Positions 35,955 to 45,582 of a stretch of DNA of 64,000 nt are shown in pieces (position 1 is the stretch's first letter; every line of letters starts with the position of its first letter). Made by a program: the position numbers and the translations under genes. Under the pieces are notes generated by a model. That model was given only the letters and a program-made list of their open reading frames with translations, made no database searches and was not told the DNA's origin. The DNA lies in contig NZ_VBSE01000041.1 of assembly GCF_005930975.1 (NCBI RefSeq), positions 62,001-126,000 on the forward strand, in the 5' to 3' direction. Origin of the DNA: Apilactobacillus kunkeei. GTDB lineage: Bacteria; Bacillota; Bacilli; Lactobacillales; Lactobacillaceae.

Positions 35955-36708
35955 TTCGTTTTTGATTTTTAAATTGCTCTGTGATGACAAATGACGTAAT
36001 TGGAATTGTGATGATGACACCAATTAGTGAGAATAAGATAATGATGAACTCAGCATCAAATACCTTATCATTTAAAATATCACCCAATGAATATGACAAT
36101 CCGTGGAACCAGACAAATAATGATAATGATCCACCGAATAATCCAAAGAACAAAGTATTCAATGTTGTTCCGATAATTTGTTTCCCAACATAGACACCAT
36201 CAAAGAACAAACGGTTTGGTTTAATGTCCGGATGTTGTTCCTTGATTTCATCTAACCCAGACGCAATCGCCATGGTTGCTTCGGCAATCGCACCCAGCGT
36301 GCTTAGAATGGCTGTCGAAATGGCGATATCAATGAAACTAATTCCGATAGGTAAAGATAAACCTTCTAGGTCATCGCTATCTTCTAAGCCAAATCCTTGA
36401 ACCTGTGCCCAGTGTTCTACTGGCACAATCAATAAAACAAGTGCTAAAAGTACCAATACAGAAGCGATAAAAGCTAACCGACTGGTCTCATCATTGGTTC
36501 CGCTCAAGAAGATTGTCAAGGCAAGAAGAATTACTCCAGCAATCAATGTAACAACAATTGGTGGAAAGTGAAATGCCATCAAGACAATTGCAAAGAATAA
36601 GAAGCCAAAGTTAAGCAATAAACTTAGGAATGATTGAAATCCTTGTTTTCCCCCTACTAATACCATTAGCACTAGTAGCACAAGACCTAAAACAATAATT
36701 GCACTCAT
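35944..36708 (-). CDS. YibE/F family membrane protein, short partner
   Basis: A 254-aa protein with about seven helices. The conserved YibE/F stretch ISFIDIAISTAILSTLGAIAEATMAIASGLDEI lies near residue 122-154, and VYVGKQIIGTTLNTLFFGLFGG follows. The same order of motifs appears in its upstream partner (VMDESTDIISSLFAL, NIGKSIMGPLINVLFF). It overlaps the partner by one base. The family's function is unknown; a transport role is only inferred from topology. Confidence 0.85.
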   Translation of the reverse strand: MSAIIVLGLVLLVLMVLVGGKQGFQSFLSLLLNFGFLFFAIVLMAFHFPPIVVTLIAGVILLALTIFLSGTNDETSRLAFIASVLVLLALVLLIVPVEHWAQVQGFGLEDSDDLEGLSLPIGISFIDIAISTAILSTLGAIAEATMAIASGLDEIKEQHPDIKPNRLFFDGVYVGKQIIGTTLNTLFFGLFGGSLSLFVWFHGLSYSLGDILNDKVFDAEFIIILFSLIGVIITIPITSFVITEQFKNQKRTKS

Positions 36709-37805
36709 TATTTACGCCTCTTTTCTGCAAAAAAACTGGTTAATCCACTGGCAACGGGAACTGCTAACACAATTCCAATACCACTGATTAGACTTTGCAC
36801 CATCCCCAATGACATGTTCATTGAAAATGAGTATCCCCAACTGTTTCCGTTTTTTAAGAATAGAAGTGTCATCGACAAAGTTTCTCCCATAAAAATGAAG
36901 AATAAAACGTTAATTAATGGTCCCATGATTGATTTACCAATGTTTCGACCTGACAAGAAAAGTTGTTTTCTTGAAACGTCAGGTCGTTCCATTTTCAACG
37001 CGAATAATGAAGAAATGATATCGGTTGATTCATCCATAACTGCACCTAATGATCCGATGATGGTCTCAGCTAAAAACAATGGTCGTGGAGGCTGAGTAAC
37101 ATATTGCATCGATTCATAGAAAATTCCCTTTTCATGTGTAAATTTAAAAACGATTAAGCTGATAATAATCGAAAGAAAAGTACATGCCACAGTCGAAGCA
37201 AGTGTCACAAACATTTGACGATTCCAACCAATTACTAACCAAAGCGTAATCGCGGAAAAAAGTACTGCCAGAATCGAAAAAATCCATAAAACGTTAGATC
37301 CGTTATTAAATCCGTCAAAGTATAGTGCCACCATGAACAAGATGGTATTAATAATAATACTTCCGATGGCCGTGATTCCCGCCATTTTAAGGAAGATAAA
37401 CATCAAGGCAATTGCTAAATAGATTAAAAAGACCACGGGTGTATCTCGCTTGGCATCTCTAATCGTGCTTTCACCTTGTCCGTGTAAGACCACAAAGGCT
37501 TTTTGGCCGACTTTATACTTCTTATCCATCGCCTTAGAGTCTGTATATGTATTGTTTAAAGTAATGTGTTCACCCTTATGCTTTCCATTGGTGATTACTC
37601 CACTAAGTTTTTGTACATAACTGTGATCAACATTTTGAAAAGTATCAATCTCCTTATTCTTACTAAGTTCTTCTACTTTTTGAATCTGCATAATTGGTTG
37701 AGTATATAAAAAGTCATCATGACTAACAAAAAACATTAAAGCCACTCCAATTAATGCAAAAATCCCCACCATTTTGATGGGGAATTTTTTCAATAAATTA
37801 CCCAA
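36708..37805 (-). CDS. YibE/F family membrane protein, long partner
   Basis: A 365-aa protein with an N-terminal membrane anchor (residues ~10-25), an extracytoplasmic beta-rich domain (residues ~35-125), and then about seven helices forming the YibE/F domain. Conserved stretches are SLGAVMDESTDIISSLFALKMERPDVS and GRNIGKSIMGPLINVLFFIFMGE. The start overlaps nothing, and its stop overlaps the start of the shorter YibE/F gene by one base. Such pairs are typical of Firmicutes. Function unknown. Confidence 0.87.
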   Translation of the reverse strand: MGNLLKKFPIKMVGIFALIGVALMFFVSHDDFLYTQPIMQIQKVEELSKNKEIDTFQNVDHSYVQKLSGVITNGKHKGEHITLNNTYTDSKAMDKKYKVGQKAFVVLHGQGESTIRDAKRDTPVVFLIYLAIALMFIFLKMAGITAIGSIIINTILFMVALYFDGFNNGSNVLWIFSILAVLFSAITLWLVIGWNRQMFVTLASTVACTFLSIIISLIVFKFTHEKGIFYESMQYVTQPPRPLFLAETIIGSLGAVMDESTDIISSLFALKMERPDVSRKQLFLSGRNIGKSIMGPLINVLFFIFMGETLSMTLLFLKNGNSWGYSFSMNMSLGMVQSLISGIGIVLAVPVASGLTSFFAEKRRK

Positions 37806-37911
37806 AATAATTCCTTCTTAATTATCAAATTTTGAACCTAAAATTTCCATTTTTAGTCATTTTAACACACTTTAATTAAATAAATCTTAAATGGCTCCAT
37901 CATGCAAGCTT

Positions 37912-37939
37912 ATGCCGTTTAAAACCGGCAAATCGGCAT
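37912..37939. promoter_or_regulatory. Nested inverted repeat upstream of the opuA promoter
   Basis: ATGCCG at 37912-37917 is mirrored by CGGCAT at 37934-37939, and an inner GCCG/CGGC pair spans 37914-37929. It sits 19 bases upstream of the opuA -35 and in the divergent gap to the YibE/F genes. It could be an operator for an osmotic regulator; the protein is not identified. Confidence 0.35.
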
Positions 37940-37957
37940 TTTGCGCATGTAACTTAT

Positions 37958-37987
37958 TTGACACATAACATTTTTCTTTGTAATAAT
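37958..37987 (+). promoter_or_regulatory. Promoter of the opuA operon
   Basis: A consensus TTGACA (37958-37963) is 17 bp from TAATAAT (37981-37987), 45 bases before the start codon. Confidence 0.75.
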
Positions 37988-38031
37988 AGTATCTATGCTT
38001 TAAATAAACTACAATTTCAAGGAGGAAGATC

Positions 38032-39231
38032 ATGACCAAAAAAGTTGAAGTTAAACATCTAACCAAGATTTTCGGTCGTCATGTTGGTCGTGCTAAAGAA
38101 ATGATCAACGAAGGAAAATCCAAAGATGAAATTTTAGCTAAAACTAACAGCGTTGTTGGTGTTCACGATGCCAACTTCGATGTTAACGAAAATGAAATCT
38201 TTGTTATCATGGGACTTTCCGGAAGTGGTAAGTCTACTTTAATTAGAATGTTAAACCGTTTATATGAACCAACTGATGGTGAAATTCTATTAGACGGAGA
38301 AAGCATTACTAAATTCGATAAGAAAGAATTACGTGATTTTAGACGTAAGAAAATGAGTATGGTATTCCAAAACTTTGCTCTATTCCCTAACAGAACCATT
38401 ATCGAAAACACCGCTTACGGTTTGGAAATCCAAGGAGTCGATAAAGAAACTAGACATCAAAAAGCACATGAATGTCTAGAACTAGTTGGCTTACACGGAT
38501 ACGATGATAGATACCCTAACGAATTATCTGGTGGACAACAACAACGTGTTGGATTAGCTCGTGGTTTAGCTAATGATCCAGAAATTCTATTGATGGATGA
38601 AGCATTCTCAGCATTAGATCCACTTAATAGAAAAGAAATGCAAGACGAATTGCTAGATTTACAATCACACTTAAAGAAGACTATCATCTTCATCTCACAT
38701 GACTTAAACGAATCCCTACGTATTGGTGATCGTATTATGATTATGCGTGATGGTGAAATTGTTCAAATCGGTTCACCAGAAGATATCTTACAACACCCTA
38801 AGAATGATTATGTTGAAAAATTCATTGAAGGCGTGGACAGAACCAAGATTCTTACTGCTAGCCGCGTTATGATTAGACCAGATGTTATTAACATCGAAAA
38901 AGACGGTCCAAGAACCGCTCTAAGATTAATGAAGGACAACCACAACTCAAGTGTTTACGTTGTTGATTCAGAACATCACTTCAAGGGACTAATTGATGCT
39001 AAGGATGTTATCAAGCAAATCGAAGATGACAAACGTGACCTTCAATCAATTCTTAAAACAGATGTTCCAACAACCACACCTGATACACCTATTAAGTCAC
39101 TATTAAACGACATTTCCAAGACTTCAGTACCTTTTGCGGTATTGGATGACAATGATCGACTACTAGGAATTATCATTAGAAGTTCCGTATTAGGCGCAAT
39201 TTCTGGAAACGAGGTGCAAAATAATGGCTAA
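38032..39231 (+). CDS. opuAA: Glycine betaine/proline ABC transporter ATP-binding protein
   Basis: A 399-aa ATPase of the OpuA/ProV type. It opens with VKHLTKIFGRHVGRAKEM, typical of this group. Walker A is GLSGSGKST near residue 62-70, the signature LSGGQQQRVGLARGLA and Walker B ILLMDEAFSALDP. Residues ~275-395 hold two CBS domains, which in OpuA sense ionic strength. ATG 38032 follows AAGGAGG. It overlaps the permease gene by 8 bp. Confidence 0.95.
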   Translation: MTKKVEVKHLTKIFGRHVGRAKEMINEGKSKDEILAKTNSVVGVHDANFDVNENEIFVIMGLSGSGKSTLIRMLNRLYEPTDGEILLDGESITKFDKKELRDFRRKKMSMVFQNFALFPNRTIIENTAYGLEIQGVDKETRHQKAHECLELVGLHGYDDRYPNELSGGQQQRVGLARGLANDPEILLMDEAFSALDPLNRKEMQDELLDLQSHLKKTIIFISHDLNESLRIGDRIMIMRDGEIVQIGSPEDILQHPKNDYVEKFIEGVDRTKILTASRVMIRPDVINIEKDGPRTALRLMKDNHNSSVYVVDSEHHFKGLIDAKDVIKQIEDDKRDLQSILKTDVPTTTPDTPIKSLLNDISKTSVPFAVLDDNDRLLGIIIRSSVLGAISGNEVQNNG

Positions 39232-40084
39232 TTTATTTTCTTTAACTATGCAACCAATTCCATTCGCAGATTGGATTAACAAGTTTGTTAACTGGTTAAC
39301 TCAATTTGTTGGTTTCTTCAACGGTATCACTGATTTTATTGGTGCCATCGTTAACTCATTCCAATGGGTATTTGATTTACTACCTGTTTGGTTATTCATC
39401 GTATTAGTCTTAGGTATTACTTACTGGGCATTGCATGACAGCAAGCACTGGGGACTAATGATTTTTGAACTTATCGGTCTTGTATTAATTTACAACCAAG
39501 GTTACTGGAGAGATATGACTCAAACATTAACACTAGTTCTTACTTCTAGTTTAATTATCGTTGTTATCGGTATTCCTCTGGGAATCTGGATGGCAAAGAG
39601 CCACACCGTTAAGGTAATCGTTAAACCAATTCTAGACTTTATGCAAACAATGCCTGCTTTCGTTTACCTAATTCCTGCCGTTGCTTTATTCGGTATTGGA
39701 ATGGTACCCGGAGTTATTGCTTCTGTTATTTTCTCACTACCTCCAGTAGTTAGAATGACTAACTTAGGAATTGAACAAGTTCCTACTGATCTAATTGAAG
39801 CTGCTGATTCATTCGGTTCAACTGGTTGGCAAAAGCTAATCAAGGTTGAATTACCAATTGCTAAGAACACATTAATGTCTGGTGTTAATCAAGGTATGAT
39901 GCTTGCTTTATCAATGGTAGTTATCGCTTCAATGATTGGTGCCGTTGGTCTTGGTTCAGAAGTTTACTTCGCCGTTGGTAGAAATAACGCTGGTTCAGGT
40001 TTCACTGCTGGTTTTGCAATCGTAATTCTAGCAATTATCCTAGACCGTGTTACACAAGCCTTTAATAAGAACAAAAAACACTAA
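39224..40084 (+). CDS. opuAB: Glycine betaine/proline ABC transporter permease
   Basis: A 286-aa permease with about seven helices. The N-terminal IPFADWINKFVNWLTQ is the amphipathic segment typical of OpuAB/ProW, and the coupling loop includes EAADSFGSTGWQKLIKVELPIAKNTLMSGVNQ near residue 190-220. Unlike Lactococcus OpuABC, the substrate-binding protein is encoded separately by the next gene. Confidence 0.94.
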   Translation: MANLFSLTMQPIPFADWINKFVNWLTQFVGFFNGITDFIGAIVNSFQWVFDLLPVWLFIVLVLGITYWALHDSKHWGLMIFELIGLVLIYNQGYWRDMTQTLTLVLTSSLIIVVIGIPLGIWMAKSHTVKVIVKPILDFMQTMPAFVYLIPAVALFGIGMVPGVIASVIFSLPPVVRMTNLGIEQVPTDLIEAADSFGSTGWQKLIKVELPIAKNTLMSGVNQGMMLALSMVVIASMIGAVGLGSEVYFAVGRNNAGSGFTAGFAIVILAIILDRVTQAFNKNKKH

Positions 40085-40098
40085 TTAGGAGGATTTAA

Positions 40099-41007
40099 AT
40101 GAGAAAGAAAACTAGATATGTTTTAGCAACATTAACCATGTTTCTTATGGCAACAGTTCTAACTGCTTGTAGTAGTTTAACTTCTCCATACAATCCTCAT
40201 AAGAAGTTAGGTCCTCAAATCAATTACACCATCACTGGTATTGATGCCGGGGCTGGTATTATGGCTTCTACACAAAATGCGTTAAAGGAATATCCTTTAG
40301 CACAAAACAAGTGGCAACTACAAACTAGTTCAACTGCTGCAATGACTTCTACATTAGCTAAAGCAATTAAGTACAAACAACCAATCGTAGTTACCGGATG
40401 GCAACCACATTGGATGTTCAAGAAGTTCCCTCTTAAGTTCCTAAAGGATCCTAAGAATGTTTATGGTTCTTCAGAACAAATCCACACAATTGCTAGAAAG
40501 GGTCTCGCCAAGGATAATCCTGGTGCTTACAAGATTCTAAAGCAATTCCACTGGACTCCATCTCAAATGTCAGACGTAATGCTACAAACTAATGCTGGTG
40601 TTGACCCTAAGGTCGCTGCTGACAACTTTATCAAGAAGAACCCTAAGTTATACCAAGAATGGACTAAGGGTGCTGCTAAAGGTAATGGTAAAGCAGTTAA
40701 GTTAACTTACGTTGCTTGGGATTCAGAAATCGCATCAACTAATGTGATGGCTGAAGTTCTAAACAAGATGGGTTACAAGGCAACTATCCAAGCACTTGAA
40801 ATGCAACCAATGTGGGCATCAATCGCAACTAACGCTGCCGATGCTTCACTATCAGCTTGGTTACCTAACACTGCCGGTTTATACTTGAAACAATACAAGG
40901 ATAAAATCGACGATGTTGGTCCAAACTTGAATGGTGCTAAAGTTGGTTTAGCTGTTCCTAAGTACATGAAGAACATCAATTCAATCGAAGATTTAATCAA
41001 CAAATAA
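40099..41007 (+). CDS. opuAC: Glycine betaine/carnitine-binding lipoprotein
   Basis: A 302-aa binding protein. The signal ends in the lipobox VLTAC with the lipidated Cys at 24. The mature part has INYTITGIDAGAGIM, TGWQPHWMFKKF near residue 95-106, with Trp residues that form the betaine-binding aromatic cage in this family, and a second Trp-rich stretch LEMQPMWASIA. It is the third gene of the operon, 14 bases after opuAB, and is followed by a terminator. Confidence 0.93.
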   Translation: MRKKTRYVLATLTMFLMATVLTACSSLTSPYNPHKKLGPQINYTITGIDAGAGIMASTQNALKEYPLAQNKWQLQTSSTAAMTSTLAKAIKYKQPIVVTGWQPHWMFKKFPLKFLKDPKNVYGSSEQIHTIARKGLAKDNPGAYKILKQFHWTPSQMSDVMLQTNAGVDPKVAADNFIKKNPKLYQEWTKGAAKGNGKAVKLTYVAWDSEIASTNVMAEVLNKMGYKATIQALEMQPMWASIATNAADASLSAWLPNTAGLYLKQYKDKIDDVGPNLNGAKVGLAVPKYMKNINSIEDLINK

Positions 41008-41011
41008 TAAT

Positions 41012-41056
41012 AATAAAGAAAAGCTATTCTATTAACTTTAGAATAGCTTTTTTATA
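41012..41056 (+). terminator. Terminator of the opuA operon
   Basis: AAAAGCTATTCT and AGAATAGCTTTT form a 12-bp stem followed by a T run. Confidence 0.9.
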
Positions 41057-41100
41057 TACTAGGGATATAGCAAAAAAATAAACGTAAATGAGGTGTCAAA

Positions 41101-43023
41101 ATGAGTAATGACAAGATTAACGAATCACTAATCAAAGACGACTTCTATCAAGCCGTTAACGGTGAATGGGTTAAGAATGCAACCATTCCATCGGACCACT
41201 CTTCAACCGGTGGTTTCATGGACCTAGTCGATAATATCGATAAAACTTTAATGAATGACTTTGACGCCCTACTTGATGGATCAATGCAACCATCAAATGA
41301 CGATATGCAAGAATTCAAGAAGTTATACGATTTAGCAATGGACTTTGATAAGCGTGAACAAGATGGTGCCAAACCACTTAAAGCCACCCTTCAAAGAATT
41401 GAAGACGTTAAATCATTCGAAGATTTAAACCAGCAACTAGCTGATTGGACTCTATCCGGTTTACCCCTACCTTTTGGTTTCGGCATTGAAGCAGACATGA
41501 AGAACGCCAAGTACAACGCATTATATGCAAGTGGTGCTTCAACCTTCCTACCGGATAAGACTTACTATGACAAACAAAACCCGGCTGGTGCCAAACTAAT
41601 GCCAGTTTTCCGTGACATGATGAAAAAACTATTAACGATGGTTGGCTATGATGAACAACAATCCAAAAACATTGTTGATGCTGCCGAAGAGTTCGATAGA
41701 ACCATCGCACCACACGTTAAATCAGCCGAAGAAAATGCTGACTTCACCAAGATGTACAACCCAATGAACTACATTGACTTAGCAAGTCAAATTGACAAGT
41801 TCGATATGGATAACTACGTAACTGGTCTAATTGGCCAAGTCCCTGATCAAGTTATCGTGACTGAACCAGACTACTTCAAGGCATTCAATGAAATCGTCAA
41901 TGACGATACCTTCACCAAGATGAAGAATTGGATGATTGTTAAGGTTGTTAAGGGTTCTGCTGGTCTATTATCAGAAGAATTCCGTCAAATCGGTGGTACA
42001 TTCTCCCGAACTCTATCTGGAAAAAAAGAAGCTACTAAACCCAAAAAAGCTGCTTTTTATCTAGCATCTGGTCTATTTGATCAAGTGGTTGGAGACTACT
42101 ATGGCCATAAATATTTTGGTGAGAAAGCCAAACAAGACGTCCACGACATGGTCGTTAAGATGATTAATGTTTATGAAAAACGCTTATCAGAAAATGATTG
42201 GTTAAGTGAAGATACAAAGAAAATGGCCATTACTAAACTAAAAGCATTAGCTATCCATGTTGGTTATCCTGATGCAATTAACCCACTTTACCACCAATTC
42301 AAAGTAAAAGGTAAAGAAGAAGGCGGCGACTTATACACTAACGTTGAAAATATCGATAAAATTATTACTAAGGATAAGTTCAGTAAATGGAATCAACCTG
42401 TTGATAAAAGCATTTGGGACATGAGCGCTAATACAGTTAATGCTTACTACTCACCATTAGAAAATGTCATTGTCTTTCCAGCTGCCATCTTGCAGGCACC
42501 TTTCTATAGTCTAGATCAATCATCAAGTCAAAACTTTGGTGGTATCGGTGCCGTAATTGCACATGAGATTTCTCACGCTTTTGATAATAACGGTTGTCAA
42601 TTTGACCAATATGGTAACCTAAATAACTGGTGGACTAAAGAAGATCATGAACATTTCGATTCATTAGCCGAAAATATGATCAAGGAATTTGATGGTTTGG
42701 AATTTGCCGGTCAAAAGGTCAATGGTAAGTTGACTGTTTCAGAAAACATTGCTGATGCTGGTGGTTTAAGTTGTGCACTAGAAGCTGCTAAAGGTGAACC
42801 AGACGTAAGTTTACGTGACTTTTTCATCAACTGGGCCACTATCTGGCGTACCAAATCAACTGAACAATACAAACAATTACTACTATCAATCGACGTGCAC
42901 GCTCCAAGCGAACTTAGAGCACAAATCCAAGTTAAGAATCTAGAAGACTTCTACAAGACCTTCGACGTTCAACCCGGTGATGGAATGTACTTGGATGAAG
43001 ATAAACGAGTAAATATTTGGTAA
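41101..43023 (+). CDS. pepO: M13 family endopeptidase PepO
   Basis: A 640-aa neprilysin-type zinc peptidase that cuts oligopeptides in the cytoplasm. The zinc motif HEISHAF is near residue 488-494, with the third ligand in ENIADAGG near residue 548, and the substrate-binding NAYYSPLENVIVFPAAILQAPF near residue 448-469. There is no signal peptide, as expected for lactobacillar PepO. ATG 41101 follows GAGGTG. It is monocistronic and ends in a strong terminator. Confidence 0.94.
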   Translation: MSNDKINESLIKDDFYQAVNGEWVKNATIPSDHSSTGGFMDLVDNIDKTLMNDFDALLDGSMQPSNDDMQEFKKLYDLAMDFDKREQDGAKPLKATLQRIEDVKSFEDLNQQLADWTLSGLPLPFGFGIEADMKNAKYNALYASGASTFLPDKTYYDKQNPAGAKLMPVFRDMMKKLLTMVGYDEQQSKNIVDAAEEFDRTIAPHVKSAEENADFTKMYNPMNYIDLASQIDKFDMDNYVTGLIGQVPDQVIVTEPDYFKAFNEIVNDDTFTKMKNWMIVKVVKGSAGLLSEEFRQIGGTFSRTLSGKKEATKPKKAAFYLASGLFDQVVGDYYGHKYFGEKAKQDVHDMVVKMINVYEKRLSENDWLSEDTKKMAITKLKALAIHVGYPDAINPLYHQFKVKGKEEGGDLYTNVENIDKIITKDKFSKWNQPVDKSIWDMSANTVNAYYSPLENVIVFPAAILQAPFYSLDQSSSQNFGGIGAVIAHEISHAFDNNGCQFDQYGNLNNWWTKEDHEHFDSLAENMIKEFDGLEFAGQKVNGKLTVSENIADAGGLSCALEAAKGEPDVSLRDFFINWATIWRTKSTEQYKQLLLSIDVHAPSELRAQIQVKNLEDFYKTFDVQPGDGMYLDEDKRVNIW

Positions 43024-43059
43024 TAAAAAAGACCTGACAAACGTCAGGCCTTTTTATTT
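43023..43059. terminator. Convergent terminator
   Basis: AAAGACCTGAC and GTCAGGCCTTT arms with A/T runs lie between pepO and the convergent MFS gene. Confidence 0.85.
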
Positions 43060-43064
43060 TTGTT

Positions 43065-44474
43065 TTATTTCTTAGTGTTCTTAAGCATTAATGCCATTGC
43101 TAAACCGAATAGTTCGATTACAAAGAAAGTAATAAATACAACATGGAAACCACCCATTTGGGCAATTGCATGGCTCATTCCTTTAGCAATATTGTTATTC
43201 ATCACGTTAGATAAAATCAAGGTAGCAACTAATACACCAGTTGATCCCAGAATTTGTCTAAATGTTGAAATAACCGCTGTACCATCTGAGATTAAATCAT
43301 TTGGTAAAGAGTTAGCACCCATTGTGACTGCAGGCATCATCACAAAGGCATTTCCACCTTCAATAATAGCTGCAATTATCATCATTGGAACTAAACCAAG
43401 TGTAGCACCGGTGATGCTCAATACTAACCATCCAGCTAGAATCATGAACATTCCTGTTAGCATAGTTGACTTAAAACCAATCTTATCTGCTAATTTACCA
43501 GTTAATGGATTTAATAAACTCAAAACGATAGCACCAGGAGCCAGTGCTAGACCAGAAACTGTCTTACTTACTCCTAATACATCTTGGTAGTAAAGTGGAA
43601 AAATGATTGTAACAACAATCAACGCAATGTATGAAGCACCAGTTAAACCGACTGATAAGTCGTAGTTAAAGTCTTTCAAAACTCTTAATTGTAGTAGTGG
43701 TTGATCCATCTTGAATTGACGAATTGCAAACATAGCAACCATTAAGATACTTACGACTAAAATAATAATAGCTTCAGTCAAATCAATGTTGGTTTTACCA
43801 ATCATATTAACCACATATAGGATACCAATCAAACCTACTGATAGGATGACTGATGGGAAATCTAGGTGACTTTCCTTTTGTGGCATCACGTTCTTAATGG
43901 CGAATAGTGAAATTACAAATAGAGCTGAAATGATGACAGCAAAGACAATGAATAATCCACGCCAAGCTGAGAAGTGTAGGACAATTGCTGAAAGAATTGG
44001 ACCACAAGCAAGTGCTGACCCCATGATTAGACCAGCAAATCCCATGGTAGTCCCCCTTTTTTCTTCAGGCGTAATGTATAACAATACTGATTGATATGAT
44101 GGAAACAAAATACCAACAGCAATTGCTTCCATTGCACGACCTAACATCATTACTGGAAAGTTAGGTGCAACTACAACAATTAAAGTTCCAATATCAAAAA
44201 TTGCTAAAATCAATAAGAATAATTGCTTAAACTTAACATTGTTAAGTAACCATGGACTAACTGGCATCATGACACACATGATTAGCATGAATCCAGTAGT
44301 TAACCATTGAACAGTTGAGGCATCAATTCCAAATGAGCTCATTAACGTAGGATAAGCGGTTGAAATTGATGATTGGCTCATTGACATTGTAAAACTACCT
44401 AATAGTAATACAATGACGAACAAAAAACGATTGTAGGGTTTTCCACTTAAATCGTAATTCTTCAAAACCTTCAT
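43065..44474 (-). CDS. DHA2-family MFS multidrug efflux transporter
   Basis: A 469-aa transporter with about 14 helices, nearest in look to the LmrB/YhcA group. The first helices contain SISTAYPTLMSSFGIDASTVQWLTTGFML, the loop 2-3 motif is degenerate (LLNNVKFKQLF), and motif C appears as SALACGPILSAIVLHFSAWRGLFIVF. It has Shine-Dalgarno AGGAG and is the third DHA2 pump in the window. Substrate unknown. Confidence 0.88.
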   Translation of the reverse strand: MKVLKNYDLSGKPYNRFLFVIVLLLGSFTMSMSQSSISTAYPTLMSSFGIDASTVQWLTTGFMLIMCVMMPVSPWLLNNVKFKQLFLLILAIFDIGTLIVVVAPNFPVMMLGRAMEAIAVGILFPSYQSVLLYITPEEKRGTTMGFAGLIMGSALACGPILSAIVLHFSAWRGLFIVFAVIISALFVISLFAIKNVMPQKESHLDFPSVILSVGLIGILYVVNMIGKTNIDLTEAIIILVVSILMVAMFAIRQFKMDQPLLQLRVLKDFNYDLSVGLTGASYIALIVVTIIFPLYYQDVLGVSKTVSGLALAPGAIVLSLLNPLTGKLADKIGFKSTMLTGMFMILAGWLVLSITGATLGLVPMMIIAAIIEGGNAFVMMPAVTMGANSLPNDLISDGTAVISTFRQILGSTGVLVATLILSNVMNNNIAKGMSHAIAQMGGFHVVFITFFVIELFGLAMALMLKNTKK

Positions 44475-44555
44475 CTCCTAATTTAGAATGATTATAAATT
44501 AATACTTTTTCTATTTTATCGATTTAGGTTTAATAAGTAAACTATTTTGCTTTAC

Positions 44556-45431
44556 TTAATTTTCATCGAACAAGAACCTAGCAATGATGTGATCAACAAA
44601 AATGTTATGATGCAAACGACTATGTTGACCATTTACCCCATTGACCGGAATTTCTTCGTAGTTCTTAACACGTTTTCCAATCAAATACTTCAATGATTTA
44701 GCTGAAGCAACTGAAACAACTCCATCTGAATCTTGTTTTGAATTATCATTTCCATAAATATTCAATACGGAAACATCCTTAGGAAAGTCCTTACAGTCGT
44801 TTAATAGTGTTTGATATGATGGGAACCACTTATTTGATTCTGAGTAAATCATTGGTTTACCTTGTGAATCAACATAGTTATCTGTCCCCATACTGCTTAG
44901 TTTGATAACACCATCATATGGTCCGGCAATTGAAATAAACTTCTGTAGTTTTGGCATATCTTCATCTTTATCGTACTTAGCAGCTGTATCTAAGATAGTA
45001 ACGGCTCCAGTAGAGTGCCCAACAGCGTTGTAGTACTTAAATCCATAGTGATCTCTTAGTCTCAATAGAATTTCATGTAGCCAGCTTACTTGTTTGTCCA
45101 CTGGTGTAAACTTCTTTTGGAAAATAACTTGAATAATTGGCTTTCTGGTATCTAATTGAAGTTTTCCTTTATAATCAATATTACCGTCCTTATCCACTAA
45201 AATTACTAATGAACGATTACCTCCATCACGTGATGCAATCGTTGCCAAGTGGTTAGTAGATCTTCTAGATCCACCCAACCCGTGGACATACAATGTTGGT
45301 GTGTTTTGACCACCTCCAGATGATCGAGACATTAATAGGTTGTCACTTCTAATCGCAAAGAAGACTGCGAAAAACGCAACAATTAAAGTCACGATAATCA
45401 AAATAATATTGGTCTTAGCTGTTTTACTCAA
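44556..45431 (-). CDS. DUF915-type alpha/beta hydrolase, membrane-anchored
   Basis: A 291-aa hydrolase with one N-terminal membrane helix (residues ~8-28) and an extracytoplasmic alpha/beta domain. The oxyanion stretch PTLYVHGLGGSRRSTNHLA is near residue 53-71, and the nucleophile elbow is GHSTGA near residue 138-143. Family members are often called cell-surface hydrolases. I place the start at the TTG at 45431, which has AGGAG at good distance; the upstream frame lacks one. Substrate unknown; lipase or esterase activity is inferred. Confidence 0.85.
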   Translation of the reverse strand: MSKTAKTNIILIIVTLIVAFFAVFFAIRSDNLLMSRSSGGGQNTPTLYVHGLGGSRRSTNHLATIASRDGGNRSLVILVDKDGNIDYKGKLQLDTRKPIIQVIFQKKFTPVDKQVSWLHEILLRLRDHYGFKYYNAVGHSTGAVTILDTAAKYDKDEDMPKLQKFISIAGPYDGVIKLSSMGTDNYVDSQGKPMIYSESNKWFPSYQTLLNDCKDFPKDVSVLNIYGNDNSKQDSDGVVSVASAKSLKYLIGKRVKNYEEIPVNGVNGQHSRLHHNIFVDHIIARFLFDEN

Positions 45432-45582
45432 GATGATTCTCCTCTCTTTTCTTCTAACCTCTATCATACTAGAAAATCATAAAATTTACATCCTTAATTG
45501 CGTGTATTAATTAGCCAAATCTAGTAATTTGTAGTAGATTATAACTATAAACTAAATATGAACGAATAAAGGAGAATTTATT

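Noticed and set aside
43060-43590. Plus-strand open frame of 176 codons
   Set aside because: It is antisense to the clear DHA2 transporter gene, and its composition is that of a reversed membrane-protein gene.
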